A DNA stretch of 25,346 nucleotides from DASTHG01 sp041498155 (lineage in GTDB: Bacteria; Gemmatimonadota; Gemmatimonadetes; Gemmatimonadales; GWC2-71-9): assembly GCA_041498155.1 (NCBI GenBank), contig JBGQHV010000028.1:1-25346 (forward strand), given 5' to 3'. The translations under genes were made by a program, and so were the position numbers. Below the pieces are notes generated by a model. It was not told the origin of the DNA, ran no database searches, and worked only from the letters and a program-made list of their open reading frames with translations. Below are positions 1-8,347 of this stretch, piece by piece; the first letter of the stretch is position 1; each line of letters opens with the position of its first letter.

Positions 1-654
1 CGCGGCAACGAACGGGCCGGGTTTGCCCCATTCCGCGCCTACGTGAGCATCTACGCCGGCGCTCCGCAGGAAGCGATCGCCGAGCTCAACCGGCTCGTGG
101 CCGGGGTCGATGCGATGGACGTCCCGGGGGCGCTGGCGGTGAAGATCGCCGCGCTGTCGGATGTCGCCGTCATCGCGATCCACACCAAGGACTTCGCCAC
201 TGCCGAGCAGGCGCTCGCGCAGCGCACCCCGTTGTTGATGCAGCAGGCCTCGGGGTCGGGCAGCGCGGCGTTCCAGCGCGGCGCGGAAGCGAACGTCGCC
301 TACTTCGACAGCTGGCTCGCCGCCCGGAAGGGTGACTACGTCGCGGCAGGGAAGGCGGCCGACCGAGTGGCCGCGCTCGTGACGCAGGACCAGAACCCGC
401 GGAAGCTCGAGCCGTTGCACGAGCTGAAGGGGTATATCGCGCTGTACCAGGGCAATTTCCGAGAGGCCACTGCCCAGTTCGCGCAGGGAAACCTCAACGA
501 CCCCTACATCAAGTTCCAGTACGCCGTCGCCCTGGCGGGCGCGGGCGAGAAGACCAAGGGGAACCAGCTGATGCGCGAGGTCGCCACGTACAACTTCAAC
601 AACGTGGGCTATGCGCTGATTCGCAAGGACGCACAGCAGCAGCCGATTTCGTAA
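1..654 (+). CDS. TPR-repeat protein, C-terminal part (5' truncated)
   Basis: The reading frame is open from base 1, so the gene starts outside the window; a GTG at 43 is in frame but is probably internal. About 217 codons are visible and end at TAA 652-654. The protein is Ala-rich and helical, with repeated 30-40 residue helix-pair units. The unit near the C-terminus (NDPYIKFQYAVALAGAGE) resembles the last TPR units of secreted or periplasmic TPR proteins common in Gemmatimonadota, which end in a similar segment (YALIRKDA). No catalytic motif is visible. By family it should be a protein-protein interaction scaffold; partner and location cannot be told without the N-terminus. A strong hairpin follows 16 bases after the stop. 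Confidence 0.75.
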   Translation, partial: RGNERAGFAPFRAYVSIYAGAPQEAIAELNRLVAGVDAMDVPGALAVKIAALSDVAVIAIHTKDFATAEQALAQRTPLLMQQASGSGSAAFQRGAEANVAYFDSWLAARKGDYVAAGKAADRVAALVTQDQNPRKLEPLHELKGYIALYQGNFREATAQFAQGNLNDPYIKFQYAVALAGAGEKTKGNQLMREVATYNFNNVGYALIRKDAQQQPIS

Positions 655-670
655 GTCACACTGCCTGACA

Positions 671-705
671 GAACGCCCCGCCCGGATTCCTCGGGCGGGG
701 CGTTC
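671..705 (+). terminator. Hairpin terminator after the TPR gene
   Basis: A perfect 14-bp inverted repeat lies at 671-684 (GAACGCCCCGCCCG) and 692-705, with a 7-base loop (GATTCCT). A short T-containing run (TTCGTTAC) follows. The stem is very G+C-rich and sits just after the stop codon, so it should end transcription of the TPR gene. The T-tract is weak, so efficiency is uncertain. Confidence 0.8.
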
Positions 706-888
706 TTCGTTACTGTCGGTCCTCGTCCTACAACCCCACCCACTGCATTTCCAATTGTCCCGCGCTTGATCCACCCGCCGCATCATGTCCCTCGCTCACG
801 GGCTCTACCCGCGGAAGGATGTGCGCAATGTCTGTATCCGGTCGGTTCGACAACGGAAACCGGTGGTCGAGATGAGCGGGGGTGGTAC

Positions 889-1629
889 ATGACCGAATGG
901 GACTTCCCCGGCACCATCGCCAGGGGCGCGAGGGGCCGACCCGCATTCCGGGTGCAGGAATGGCTCTGCCTGCAGAGTGTCAACGTCGTAATCGACGGTG
1001 ACTTCGGCCCCGCCACGCGGGCTTCGGTGCAGACGTTTCAATCGCGCGCGGGGCTCCCGGCGTCGGGTACGGTGAACCAGAGCACCTGGGCCGCGCTGGT
1101 CGAGCCCATGACCAACGCCGTGACCGAGATCCCCCCGGGGAAGCGGAGTCTCGGCGAGCTGGCGGTGGCCTATGCGAAGCAGCACCTGGCGCAACAACCG
1201 CGGGAGGTGGGCGGCCAGAACCGCGGGCCCTGGGTGCGGCTCTACATGAAGGGCAACGAGGGCAGCGAGTGGGCCTGGTGTGCCGGCTTCGTCTGCTACC
1301 TGCTCCAACAGGCAGCGCGCACGCTCGGCAGCGCGATGCCGCTGCCGTACACGTTTTCGTGTGACTCGCTGGCCGCGGCGGCGAAGCAGCGCGGCACCTT
1401 CGTCGCTGGCCGGACGCTGCCCCAGCCGGGTGTACCAGGACCTGGCTCGCTGTTCCTGTTGCGCCGCACCCCACTCGACTGGGTCCATACCGGCATGGTC
1501 ATCTCCGCGGCCGCGGCGACGCTCGACACGATCGAGGGGAACACGAACGACTCGGGCGAGCGCGAAGGATACGAGGTCTGCCAGCGCGTGCGGGGATACG
1601 GCGCGAAAGACTTCGCGTTGGTCGCGTGA
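889..1629 (+). CDS. Peptidoglycan-binding and CHAP-like cell-wall hydrolase
   Basis: The protein has 246 residues from the ATG at 889, which follows a GGGGGTGG purine run. An upstream in-frame ATG at 766 would add 41 residues that look non-coding. Residues about 15-72 form a PG_binding_1 domain (DGDFGPATRASVQTFQ, then GTVNQSTWAAL). Residues about 90-246 look like a CHAP/NlpC-type amidase or peptidase: candidate nucleophile Cys131 in WAWCAGFV, His200 in WVHTGMV, and the polar IEGNTN segment at 215-220. The likely role is cleavage of peptidoglycan peptide or amide bonds. No signal peptide or membrane segment is visible, so export would need lysis, a co-exporter or an injection system. The gene converges with the metalloprotease gene, 11 bases between stops. 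Exact bond specificity is unknown. Confidence 0.8.
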   Translation: MTEWDFPGTIARGARGRPAFRVQEWLCLQSVNVVIDGDFGPATRASVQTFQSRAGLPASGTVNQSTWAALVEPMTNAVTEIPPGKRSLGELAVAYAKQHLAQQPREVGGQNRGPWVRLYMKGNEGSEWAWCAGFVCYLLQQAARTLGSAMPLPYTFSCDSLAAAAKQRGTFVAGRTLPQPGVPGPGSLFLLRRTPLDWVHTGMVISAAAATLDTIEGNTNDSGEREGYEVCQRVRGYGAKDFALVA

Positions 1630-1640
1630 GCACGCCCGAG

Positions 1641-2471
1641 CTAGAACAAGTACGTGACATGACGCGACGAACGAACAAGATTCCTTTGCCACCAGTGCAG
1701 CCAGTACGGCTCATACCGTTCGGGGCGGTTGGCAAACATCAGGTTCACGTGCTGCCCGGAATGCCACAGATTGCAGAGATGACCAACCTCGTGCGCAGGC
1801 GTGCTACCATCGATGGGCATGAACTGCGTGTATTCAACCGTGCAGTAGTCGGTCACGAGTGGAACGGCACAACCGGCCTTGTCCAGCACGTCCTCGACCA
1901 CGAAGATGGTCACAGGAAATGCGAGGCTGATCGGAATGCCGCCCACGGAACCCGCAGAGTGCTTGGCAAAGAAATCGCCTGCCTCCCCAAATTCGTTCCA
2001 CAGCGAGCCCCAGCCACAATCCACGTTCAGCGCTGCGTGTGGGGCCACGTCTTCGACGATCTGCGCCCAGTTGTCGATTTCACGTTTGTTGCCCGAGGAA
2101 TAGGGCCGAACTTCGACGTTGCCATGGTCCTTGAATGTCTTCTTGAGCAGATCGATAGAGGGCCAGAGCGTCTCCAACTTGTCGTACGGAATTAACGGGC
2201 CGTTCGGAGTTCGCAGAACGGCAATATGAATCTTCAGCTTCTTCCTGGGCCACCCGAACCACCCGAATACGAGGTCGAAGGCCTTGAAAGGGATGCTCAG
2301 AACTATCGCAATGATACGAACGACGACGCGAACAACAGCCTTGATGATATGTAGAGCCTTCTTGGCGATGTTCTTGACGCGGGACCAAAAGCTCATGGGA
2401 GCCTCGACTGGAGTGATCTGCGGTGGAACGCTCTCCTCGAATAACTGTTGCCGAAGGGAAGTAGCGTTCAC
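1641..2471 (-). CDS. Putative zincin metalloprotease with hydrophobic N-terminal helix
   Basis: The protein has 276 residues from a GTG at 2471; an ATG at 2396 (residue 26) is an alternative start, and neither has a clear ribosome binding site. Residues about 37-75 are hydrophobic and basic (KAVVRVVVRIIAIVLSIPF) and could form an amphipathic or membrane helix. The key motif HEVGHLCNLWH at 227-237 fits the metzincin-style HExxHxxxxxH zinc site with Glu228 as the base, and NLMF at 243-246 could supply the Met-turn. The last third is rich in Trp, His and Arg. There is no classical signal peptide. The substrate is unknown. Hand counts of four 60-base blocks in the gene gave 35, 37, 30 and 31 G+C, clearly below neighbouring genes, suggesting acquisition. 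I recognise the fold motif but no named family. Confidence 0.65.
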   Translation of the reverse strand: MNATSLRQQLFEESVPPQITPVEAPMSFWSRVKNIAKKALHIIKAVVRVVVRIIAIVLSIPFKAFDLVFGWFGWPRKKLKIHIAVLRTPNGPLIPYDKLETLWPSIDLLKKTFKDHGNVEVRPYSSGNKREIDNWAQIVEDVAPHAALNVDCGWGSLWNEFGEAGDFFAKHSAGSVGGIPISLAFPVTIFVVEDVLDKAGCAVPLVTDYCTVEYTQFMPIDGSTPAHEVGHLCNLWHSGQHVNLMFANRPERYEPYWLHWWQRNLVRSSRHVTYLF

Positions 2472-2633
2472 CGGGTCAACTGCCGGTCAATCGCTATGAC
2501 GATCCAGGCGCTGTCGCAGTTGGTCCCGTAAACCGGTGCATCGAGCCATCACCGACGATCCGTTGAACGATCGTTGACGCACGGCACCCATTTTTGGCTT
2601 GCGATGGCCGCCGAGCCCTCATACGTTCCGCCC

Positions 2634-2813
2634 ATGACCTCGCCCCCCGGCCTGCTGACGGCCGAGAGCTGCTGCAGCTCCATCTCCGACAAACGCGTCG
2701 AGCTGGTGCGGGGCGTGCTCGACGGCACCGAGCGGATCATCGACAGCGAAGAGACGCTGGATGGCGAGGACGTCATCCCCGGTTTCGCCTGCCGGCTCGC
2801 CGCCATTCTCTAG
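2634..2813 (+). pseudogene. Decayed Uma2-family endonuclease remnant
   Basis: In the frame ending at TAG 2811-2813, the start (MTSPPGLLTAE) resembles the N-terminus of Uma2 (DUF820) proteins, and VELVRGVL matches the following conserved strand. The end (ETLDGEDVIPGFACRLAAIL) resembles the Uma2 C-terminus. Between them only a few residues remain, so the PD-(D/E)XK-like catalytic core of a roughly 190-residue family is missing. Between LLTAE and DKRVELVRG the expected ELLQL reads in another frame, implying two compensating small indels. This looks like a pseudogene with an internal deletion. An in-frame TTG at 2574 also exists, preceded by a TAA at 2529. The match is from memory of the family and is not proven. 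Confidence 0.5.
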
Positions 2814-2861
2814 CTCGCGTCGGCACCTCCGCGGGGCTCCCCTCGGTCGAGGAGACAGACC

Positions 2862-5111
2862 CTAATCCGGGAACCCCATGCGGCGCAGGATGTGCGTGAT
2901 TCGAGGGTCCGCCTGCAACAGACTGAAACCGGGGTGGCGCTTCGCGTAAATGAGGATGGAATCGCGATCGTCGCACGCCTGGTCGAGCAGGCGAAACGCA
3001 TCATCCCCCAGCCCCGCGGCGGCGGCGGCAACCGCCAGCGTCGATTTCTGGATGTACTCTCCCTTGGCGCGCGCGGACAGTTCCTCGTAGATGGCCTGGA
3101 CCTTGGTTGTCTCTCCCAGTGATCGGTGGCATGTCGCCAGGGCGGTGAGCGTCGTGGGGTGCCGCCCGGACGCGCGCGCGGCGGTGTTGAGGCACTCGAT
3201 CGCTTCTTTGGTCCTGCCGACATGATTGTACAGCACGCCGAGACTCAGATAGGGGACCAGCATGGCCGGGCCGAGCTCGATCGCGCGCTGCGTCGCCGCA
3301 ATCGCTTCGTCGTACCTCCCGGCCCCCATCAGCACGACGCCCAGCTGCATGTTCGGCAGCGGGGCGAGCGGATCGAGCTCGACGGCGCGTCGGGCATGAG
3401 CCACGGCCTCGGTGAATTCCCCCGCGACCAGGCTGAGGTACAGCGCGAGGCGGAACCGGGCGGTGATGTATCCCGGGCTCAGCTCGATCGCCCGGTACAG
3501 GGCTCGCGCGCCCCGGGCCCAATCCCAGTCGAAGACCAGGGCGAGCTCTCCAGACACGCAATGCGCTTCGGCAAGGTCGGGAGCCAGCTCGAGGGCCCGC
3601 TGAATGGCCGCGCGAGCCTTGGGCAGGATGACCGCGGGCGGAACCACCCCATACTCCGCCAGGAGGACGCAGGAATCGGCGAGTCCGGCATGTGCCGCCG
3701 CGTAGTTCGGATCGAGCTGGAGCGCGTGTCCGAAGCACTCGAGGGCCTTTTCCAGCCCCACTCCACGCTGCGCCCAGTAGTAGCGTCCCTTGAGGTACAG
3801 ATTGTAGGCATCGAGGTTGTTGGTGGGCGGGGTGTTGAGCAGTGACCGCTCGACACCGCCGAATGTCAGCTGCAGACGCGCAGCGACCGACTTGGCGATG
3901 TCGTCTTGAATCGCGAACACGTCGGTCGCGTCGCGCACCTCCCGGTCGTATCGCTCCGACCACAGGAGGAACCCGTCGGCCACGTTGCTCAGGTCCACGG
4001 TGACCCGGAGGTGATGGCCGGCCCGTTGCACGCTGCCGCGCACCACCGTCGCGACCTTGAGCTTCGCGCCGACTTCCCGCAGATCCACGGCCTTCCCTCG
4101 GAAGGCGAACGACGAGGTCCGCGCGGCGACGTGCAGCCCGGAGACGTGGCCGAGGACGTTGATGATTTCTTCGGTGAGGCCATCGCTGAAATAGTCGGTC
4201 TCGGGGTCGGAGCTCAGGTTGTCGAACGGCAGCACGGCGATCGATTCCTTGGACAGGTCGTCCCAGAACGGCGCCGCGTGGGTGCGGAGCGCCTCCGCGA
4301 ACTCCCGGGCCGTCGCAAACCGATCCGCCGGCGCTTTCGCGAGGGCCTTCAGCACCACCCGTTCCAGGCTCGCCGGCACGGTCGGACGAACCGTGCGGAT
4401 CGAGGGCACCGGATCGGCGAGCACCCGCGCCAGGATGGCCTGAGCGGTGAAGCCGTCAAACGGGACCGATCCCGTCAGCATCTCGTACACGACGCATCCG
4501 AGGCTGTAGATGTCCGATCGACCGTCGATGTTCTCTCCGGACACCTGTTCCGGACTCATGTACGCGGGCGTGCCGATCTGCACGTGTGGATCGGTCAGGG
4601 GCTCGGTACTCGCCGCCCGCAGCGCCCGCGCGATGCCGAAGTCCGCGACGATCGCCTTGTCACCGGAAAACAGGATGTTGTCCGGCTTGATGTCGCGATG
4701 CACGACTCCCGCGGCGTGCGCGAACTCGAGCGCCGCGGCGACGTCGCAGGCGATCCGCACCGTCTCTTCGATCGGCAGTTGCCCTTCGCGGGTCAATCTG
4801 GCGCGGAGCGTTCCCCCCTCGACGTAGGGCATTACATAGAAGAGGAAGTGCTCCCGTTTCCCGGAATCATGCAGCGGGAGGATGTGCGGATGGACCAGAT
4901 TCGCCGCGACCTTGATCTCGAGCAGGAATCGTTCTTCGGTGAGCGCGGAGCTGAGCTCCGGATGGAGCACCTTGATCGCGACCCGGCGCTGCAGCTCAGG
5001 ACGGAGGTCGTGGGCGAGAAAGACGGTGGCCATCCCGCCGCGCCCGATTTCCCCTTCCAGCCGGTACCGGTCTGCCAGCGCTTCAGCGAGGCTGTCCCGG
5101 AAGGTCGTCAT
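2862..5111 (-). CDS. Ser/Thr protein kinase with TolB/FlgO-like domain and TPRs
   Basis: The protein has 749 residues. Residues about 15-275 are a complete Hanks-type kinase: glycine loop GEIGRGGMATVF (20-31), Lys47 in VAIK, catalytic HRD (138-140) with KPDN, DFG (157-159), and the SPEQ activation-segment motif. Residues about 288-415 (IAVLPFDNLSSDPETDYFSDGLTEEI onward) are the TolB/FlgO-like domain often fused to kinases and cyclases in Acidobacteriota and Gemmatimonadota. Residues about 430-745 are TPR units (for example LDPNYAAAHAGLADS). No membrane segment is visible, so it is probably a soluble cytoplasmic kinase that phosphorylates Ser/Thr, with the C-terminal part sensing or recruiting partners. 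It is transcribed divergently from the patatin gene across 80 bases. All catalytic residues are present; targets are unknown. Confidence 0.93.
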   Translation of the reverse strand: MTTFRDSLAEALADRYRLEGEIGRGGMATVFLAHDLRPELQRRVAIKVLHPELSSALTEERFLLEIKVAANLVHPHILPLHDSGKREHFLFYVMPYVEGGTLRARLTREGQLPIEETVRIACDVAAALEFAHAAGVVHRDIKPDNILFSGDKAIVADFGIARALRAASTEPLTDPHVQIGTPAYMSPEQVSGENIDGRSDIYSLGCVVYEMLTGSVPFDGFTAQAILARVLADPVPSIRTVRPTVPASLERVVLKALAKAPADRFATAREFAEALRTHAAPFWDDLSKESIAVLPFDNLSSDPETDYFSDGLTEEIINVLGHVSGLHVAARTSSFAFRGKAVDLREVGAKLKVATVVRGSVQRAGHHLRVTVDLSNVADGFLLWSERYDREVRDATDVFAIQDDIAKSVAARLQLTFGGVERSLLNTPPTNNLDAYNLYLKGRYYWAQRGVGLEKALECFGHALQLDPNYAAAHAGLADSCVLLAEYGVVPPAVILPKARAAIQRALELAPDLAEAHCVSGELALVFDWDWARGARALYRAIELSPGYITARFRLALYLSLVAGEFTEAVAHARRAVELDPLAPLPNMQLGVVLMGAGRYDEAIAATQRAIELGPAMLVPYLSLGVLYNHVGRTKEAIECLNTAARASGRHPTTLTALATCHRSLGETTKVQAIYEELSARAKGEYIQKSTLAVAAAAAGLGDDAFRLLDQACDDRDSILIYAKRHPGFSLLQADPRITHILRRMGFPD

Positions 5112-5191
5112 GACCGGGAGAACATAGGGGCACGCGAAGGGGGCGGCGAGCCCGCGAATCGGGACACGCTACATTGCCTCAGATTCTGCCC

Positions 5192-7594
5192 ATGCTCAGG
5201 ACCTTCACTCGTTTCCTGATCTTCATAGTCGTCCTAGCGGGCGAGGCTGCCGCTCAGGCGCCCATTGCCCGCCGCGACACCCAACAGGTCTCCGCCCTCC
5301 TCACCATCAGCGGCGGCATCAGCCTCGGCTCCTACGAAGCCGGACTGAACTGGGGGCTGCTCGAGCTGTTCAAGCTCACGTCCCAGGATTCGCTGCGCCG
5401 CGCCTGGAACCTGCCGCGCTACGAGCTGAAAGCCATGGCGGGAGCCTCGGCCGGCAACATCAACGGATTCCTCGCCGCCGTCGAATGGTGCCGCACCCGG
5501 GAGCCGACGCCCCCCGAGCAGAGTCTCTTCTGGAAGATCTGGGTGCGCACCGGGTTCGATCAGCTGTTCCCGCTGGAGCGCTACAACCAGCCCGACTCGA
5601 CCCGGGCGCTGTTCAGTCGGCGCTACTTCCAGCAGGTGCTGTTCGATACGGTGCGCGCCGCGATGCGCGACGCGCCCCGATCGGATGCGCTCGATGGTTG
5701 CACCATTCCCGTTGGCGTCACGATCACCAAGCTCACGCCGGGCGAGATCTCGATCTCGCGCGGCATCACGGCAGTGACGCAACGCTACGCGACGGCGGTG
5801 CTGGTCAACCGGCAGGGAAGCACGCTGCGCTTCCGGGCGCCACCCACGGAGCTCTTGGGCGACGGCCGGCTCGGTGCGCTGCTGCTGCTGCCCGATTGCG
5901 CGGGCGCCATCGATCCTGACGACGTGTTCTCGCTGATCGAAGCGTCCTCCGCGTTTCCCGGCGCCTTCGCGCCGGTGTCGCTGCGCCACGAAGCAGCCCC
6001 TGGAACGGGGTGCGGCGGCGGCCTTCCCTCGGATACGAGCGCGCTGTTCTCCGACGGCGGCCTGTTCGACAACAACCCGATCGATCTCGTGGCGGGGATC
6101 TACGCCGACGCCGTGTGGAAGAACCCGGATCGGCCCGACCCCAACGCCCTGCTGTTGTTCATCGACCCCGAGGCGCTGCGCGGCCGGCTCGCGACGGTCG
6201 AGAAGGAGCGCAAACGCGAGCCGCCCGCCACCGGGGGCATCTCCGCCTTGCTGGACCTGTTCGCGGGAGCGGTGCCCGCCGCGCGGCAGTACGAGCTGCA
6301 AGCGTTCGGGCGGCTGCTCGCCCGCGCGCCCCAGGTGTTCCGGCGCGACAACATCCAGGTGACCAATCGCCGCTTCGTCGTGGTCGGCCAGCAGCTGGGC
6401 GCGTTCGCCGCGTTTCTGGGGCAACCGTTCCGCGAATACGACTTCTACGTGGGCGTCTACGACGCGCTGGCGTTCATCGCCGGCGAAGGTTGCCGACGAG
6501 ATCAAGGCGTGGATTCCACGTGCCTGTCGGACCGGCTGCGCGCGCTGGTGGCAGCGCCGCAGCTCGACCTGGGGACGCGCCCGCTGCCACGCGCCTTGCT
6601 GCGCGCGTTGTACGAGCGCGAGCATCCGGGCGGCGCCGCCCCGGCCAGCGTCCCCGTCGATTCCACCGCACCGCCGCGCGAGCTGTTCCTGCGCGCCCTG
6701 CTCGAGGCGCACCTCGCGCTCGACAACGCGAAGCCGTTCGACAACCTGAGCTGCACGGGTGACGCGGTCACTCGGATGCTGTGCCGCGACGGCTTTCGCG
6801 AGATGCTGCGCCGCGTGGCCGCCGATTCCGGTGTGCACGCCATGCTTGACTCGACCCCGGCGCGGCCAGAGTGTGCCCCCGACAACTGGCTTGAGTCACC
6901 GGCCCGGTGCGACGCCAGCCAGAGTCTCCGGGCGTTCGTCGAAAACCCGGAACGGTTCATGGCGGGCAAGATCGGCCTCATGCTGCATCAGATGTGGCGG
7001 GTGGAGCAGGCCCGCCGGCGGCAAGGCGAGCCGGCGTGGACCGATGTCGCCACCTTGAGCGAGGCGCTGTACCAGTCGGGCATCGGCTACCACTACCGCC
7101 GCGGCCTCGAGCCCAACACATCGTCGGTGCCGCGTGGCTCGGGCCGGGGCTGGATCGCCACGCTGGTCCCCAACTACGCGACGGTCAGCCTGTTGAACGC
7201 GGCGTTCGAGGTCGGCTACCGGCCGACGGTGCACCTGGGCCGATCGTTCGCCGTCGGCCTGACGGCCGCGCCGCTGCACGTGACCGGTGGCTCGGCCACC
7301 CGCATCGACCGGCTGCACTGGGTGATCGGTCCGACGCTGCACTGGAAGCGCTCGAGCGCCGTCTTCTCAGGCCTCGAAACCGGCTTCGAGTACTTCGGCA
7401 ACTGGCGCCGTGACCGGGAAGCCACGGTCTGGGCGGTGCCGCTCACCGCCTACCTGCTCGCCGACAAGCTGCGCATCGGCCTCCGGATCCTCCCCGGCAA
7501 CAATTCGGCCATCCACGACGGCAAGAAGATGGCGCTGACGTTCGGGATCGCGGACTTGAACGGGCTGGTCTACTGGATGCTGCGGAAGTCGTGA
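5192..7594 (+). CDS. Secreted patatin-like phospholipase
   Basis: The protein has 800 residues from the ATG at 5192; an in-frame TTG at 5174 would put six residues before a clear signal peptide (LRTFTRFLIFIVVLAGEAAAQA). The mature protein starts with a patatin domain: an oxyanion-type loop ISGGISLGSYEAG (39-51), nucleophile elbow GASAG with Ser86, and the catalytic Asp288 in SDGGLFDNNP. This Ser-Asp dyad hydrolyses acyl esters of phospholipids. A middle region of about 300 residues is unassigned. The C-terminal about 150 residues alternate polar and hydrophobic (VGLTAAPLHVTGG, HWVIGPTLHW, VFSGLETGFEYFGNW), which suggests beta strands and possibly outer-membrane insertion. It is divergent from the kinase gene. 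The patatin call is firm; the C-terminal barrel idea is inference. Confidence 0.9.
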   Translation: MLRTFTRFLIFIVVLAGEAAAQAPIARRDTQQVSALLTISGGISLGSYEAGLNWGLLELFKLTSQDSLRRAWNLPRYELKAMAGASAGNINGFLAAVEWCRTREPTPPEQSLFWKIWVRTGFDQLFPLERYNQPDSTRALFSRRYFQQVLFDTVRAAMRDAPRSDALDGCTIPVGVTITKLTPGEISISRGITAVTQRYATAVLVNRQGSTLRFRAPPTELLGDGRLGALLLLPDCAGAIDPDDVFSLIEASSAFPGAFAPVSLRHEAAPGTGCGGGLPSDTSALFSDGGLFDNNPIDLVAGIYADAVWKNPDRPDPNALLLFIDPEALRGRLATVEKERKREPPATGGISALLDLFAGAVPAARQYELQAFGRLLARAPQVFRRDNIQVTNRRFVVVGQQLGAFAAFLGQPFREYDFYVGVYDALAFIAGEGCRRDQGVDSTCLSDRLRALVAAPQLDLGTRPLPRALLRALYEREHPGGAAPASVPVDSTAPPRELFLRALLEAHLALDNAKPFDNLSCTGDAVTRMLCRDGFREMLRRVAADSGVHAMLDSTPARPECAPDNWLESPARCDASQSLRAFVENPERFMAGKIGLMLHQMWRVEQARRRQGEPAWTDVATLSEALYQSGIGYHYRRGLEPNTSSVPRGSGRGWIATLVPNYATVSLLNAAFEVGYRPTVHLGRSFAVGLTAAPLHVTGGSATRIDRLHWVIGPTLHWKRSSAVFSGLETGFEYFGNWRRDREATVWAVPLTAYLLADKLRIGLRILPGNNSAIHDGKKMALTFGIADLNGLVYWMLRKS

Positions 7595-7745
7595 CGTGGT
7601 AAGAGGCACCGGGAACGGTGTGACGGCACTCACCTCGCGTCGGCGCGGACGCTGCACGGGCAACAATTCCGGTCCCATGTGGGTAGCTGCAAATGGCGCG
7701 GTCGAACGTGACGTGACGACCCATTCCCGCGCGAGGAGGATCCAC

Positions 7746-8264
7746 ATGGACTACAACAAAGTGGCCGCCGACGAAGCGCGCCGGGCGGCGTTGCACGGAT
7801 CGATGAAGTCACGCCTCGAGCGCGACGTGAACGCGGAAATCACCGAGCGCGCCGAGCACGCGACGACGGCCGAGCTGCAGCGCATGGAGCAAGTGGCCGG
7901 CACGCTGCGCGACAAAGCGATCGACCAGGTGGTGACCACCGATCGCGCCGTGGTGCGCGAGCGGGCCTTGGCGCGGCTCTCCCAATACGTCGACTACTGC
8001 TTCTATGTCCTGTATGGCCTGCTGGGGATCCGGCTGTCGCTGGCCTTGATCGCGGCGAACTCGAACACCGGCTTCGTCCAGCTGATCCGGACGATCACGG
8101 ACCCCTTTTACGGGATGTTTCGCGGCATCGTGTCGAGTCCGGTGGGGGAAGACGGCAGCACGCTCGCCCTGCCGATCGTGATCGCCCTGGTCGCCTACCT
8201 GCTGCTGCACGTGGCGGTGAAGGGCTTCCTCAGGCTGGTGGTGCACCGGCGGACCGATATCTGA
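7746..8264 (+). CDS. YggT-like integral membrane protein with long hydrophilic N-terminus
   Basis: The protein has 172 residues. The ATG at 7746 is chosen because AGGAGG lies at 7734-7740, five bases upstream; an in-frame GTG-type extension to 7596 lacks such a site. Residues 1-78 are charged and probably a long helix or coiled coil (ERDVNAEITERAEHATTAELQRMEQV). Two hydrophobic segments lie at about 80-103 and 138-158. Between them TITDPFYGMFRGIVSSP resembles the conserved TDP-x-L-x-P-x-R loop of YggT proteins. YggT-family proteins are small membrane proteins of poorly defined role, linked to ion homeostasis or cell-division regions. The long N-terminus is not part of the usual short YggT protein. 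A hairpin follows 25 bases after the stop. Confidence 0.65.
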   Translation: MDYNKVAADEARRAALHGSMKSRLERDVNAEITERAEHATTAELQRMEQVAGTLRDKAIDQVVTTDRAVVRERALARLSQYVDYCFYVLYGLLGIRLSLALIAANSNTGFVQLIRTITDPFYGMFRGIVSSPVGEDGSTLALPIVIALVAYLLLHVAVKGFLRLVVHRRTDI

Positions 8265-8289
8265 TCGGCCGGCTCGATCGAGAAAAGAC

Positions 8290-8323
8290 AAGGGCTGTGA
8301 CCTTGCTCGCGGTCACAGCCCTT
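8290..8323. terminator. Bidirectional hairpin terminator
   Basis: A perfect 13-bp inverted repeat, AAGGGCTGTGACC at 8290-8302 and its complement at 8311-8323, has an 8-base loop. It lies between two convergent genes. On the minus strand the stem is followed by TGTCTTTTCT, a good U-tract. On the plus strand it is followed by CCCTACA, so termination there depends more on the stem. It should close both the YggT-like gene and the OB-fold lipoprotein gene. Confidence 0.85.
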
Positions 8324-8347
8324 CCCTACACGATCAGGTGCGAATAC

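Noticed and set aside
889..2471. Prophage lysis cassette
   Set aside because: No holin, spanin, structural, integrase or attachment-site signal is seen nearby; only two degradative enzymes are present.
3906..5219. Plus-strand open frame of about 437 codons opposite the kinase
   Set aside because: The kinase on the minus strand has all catalytic motifs; this frame has none.
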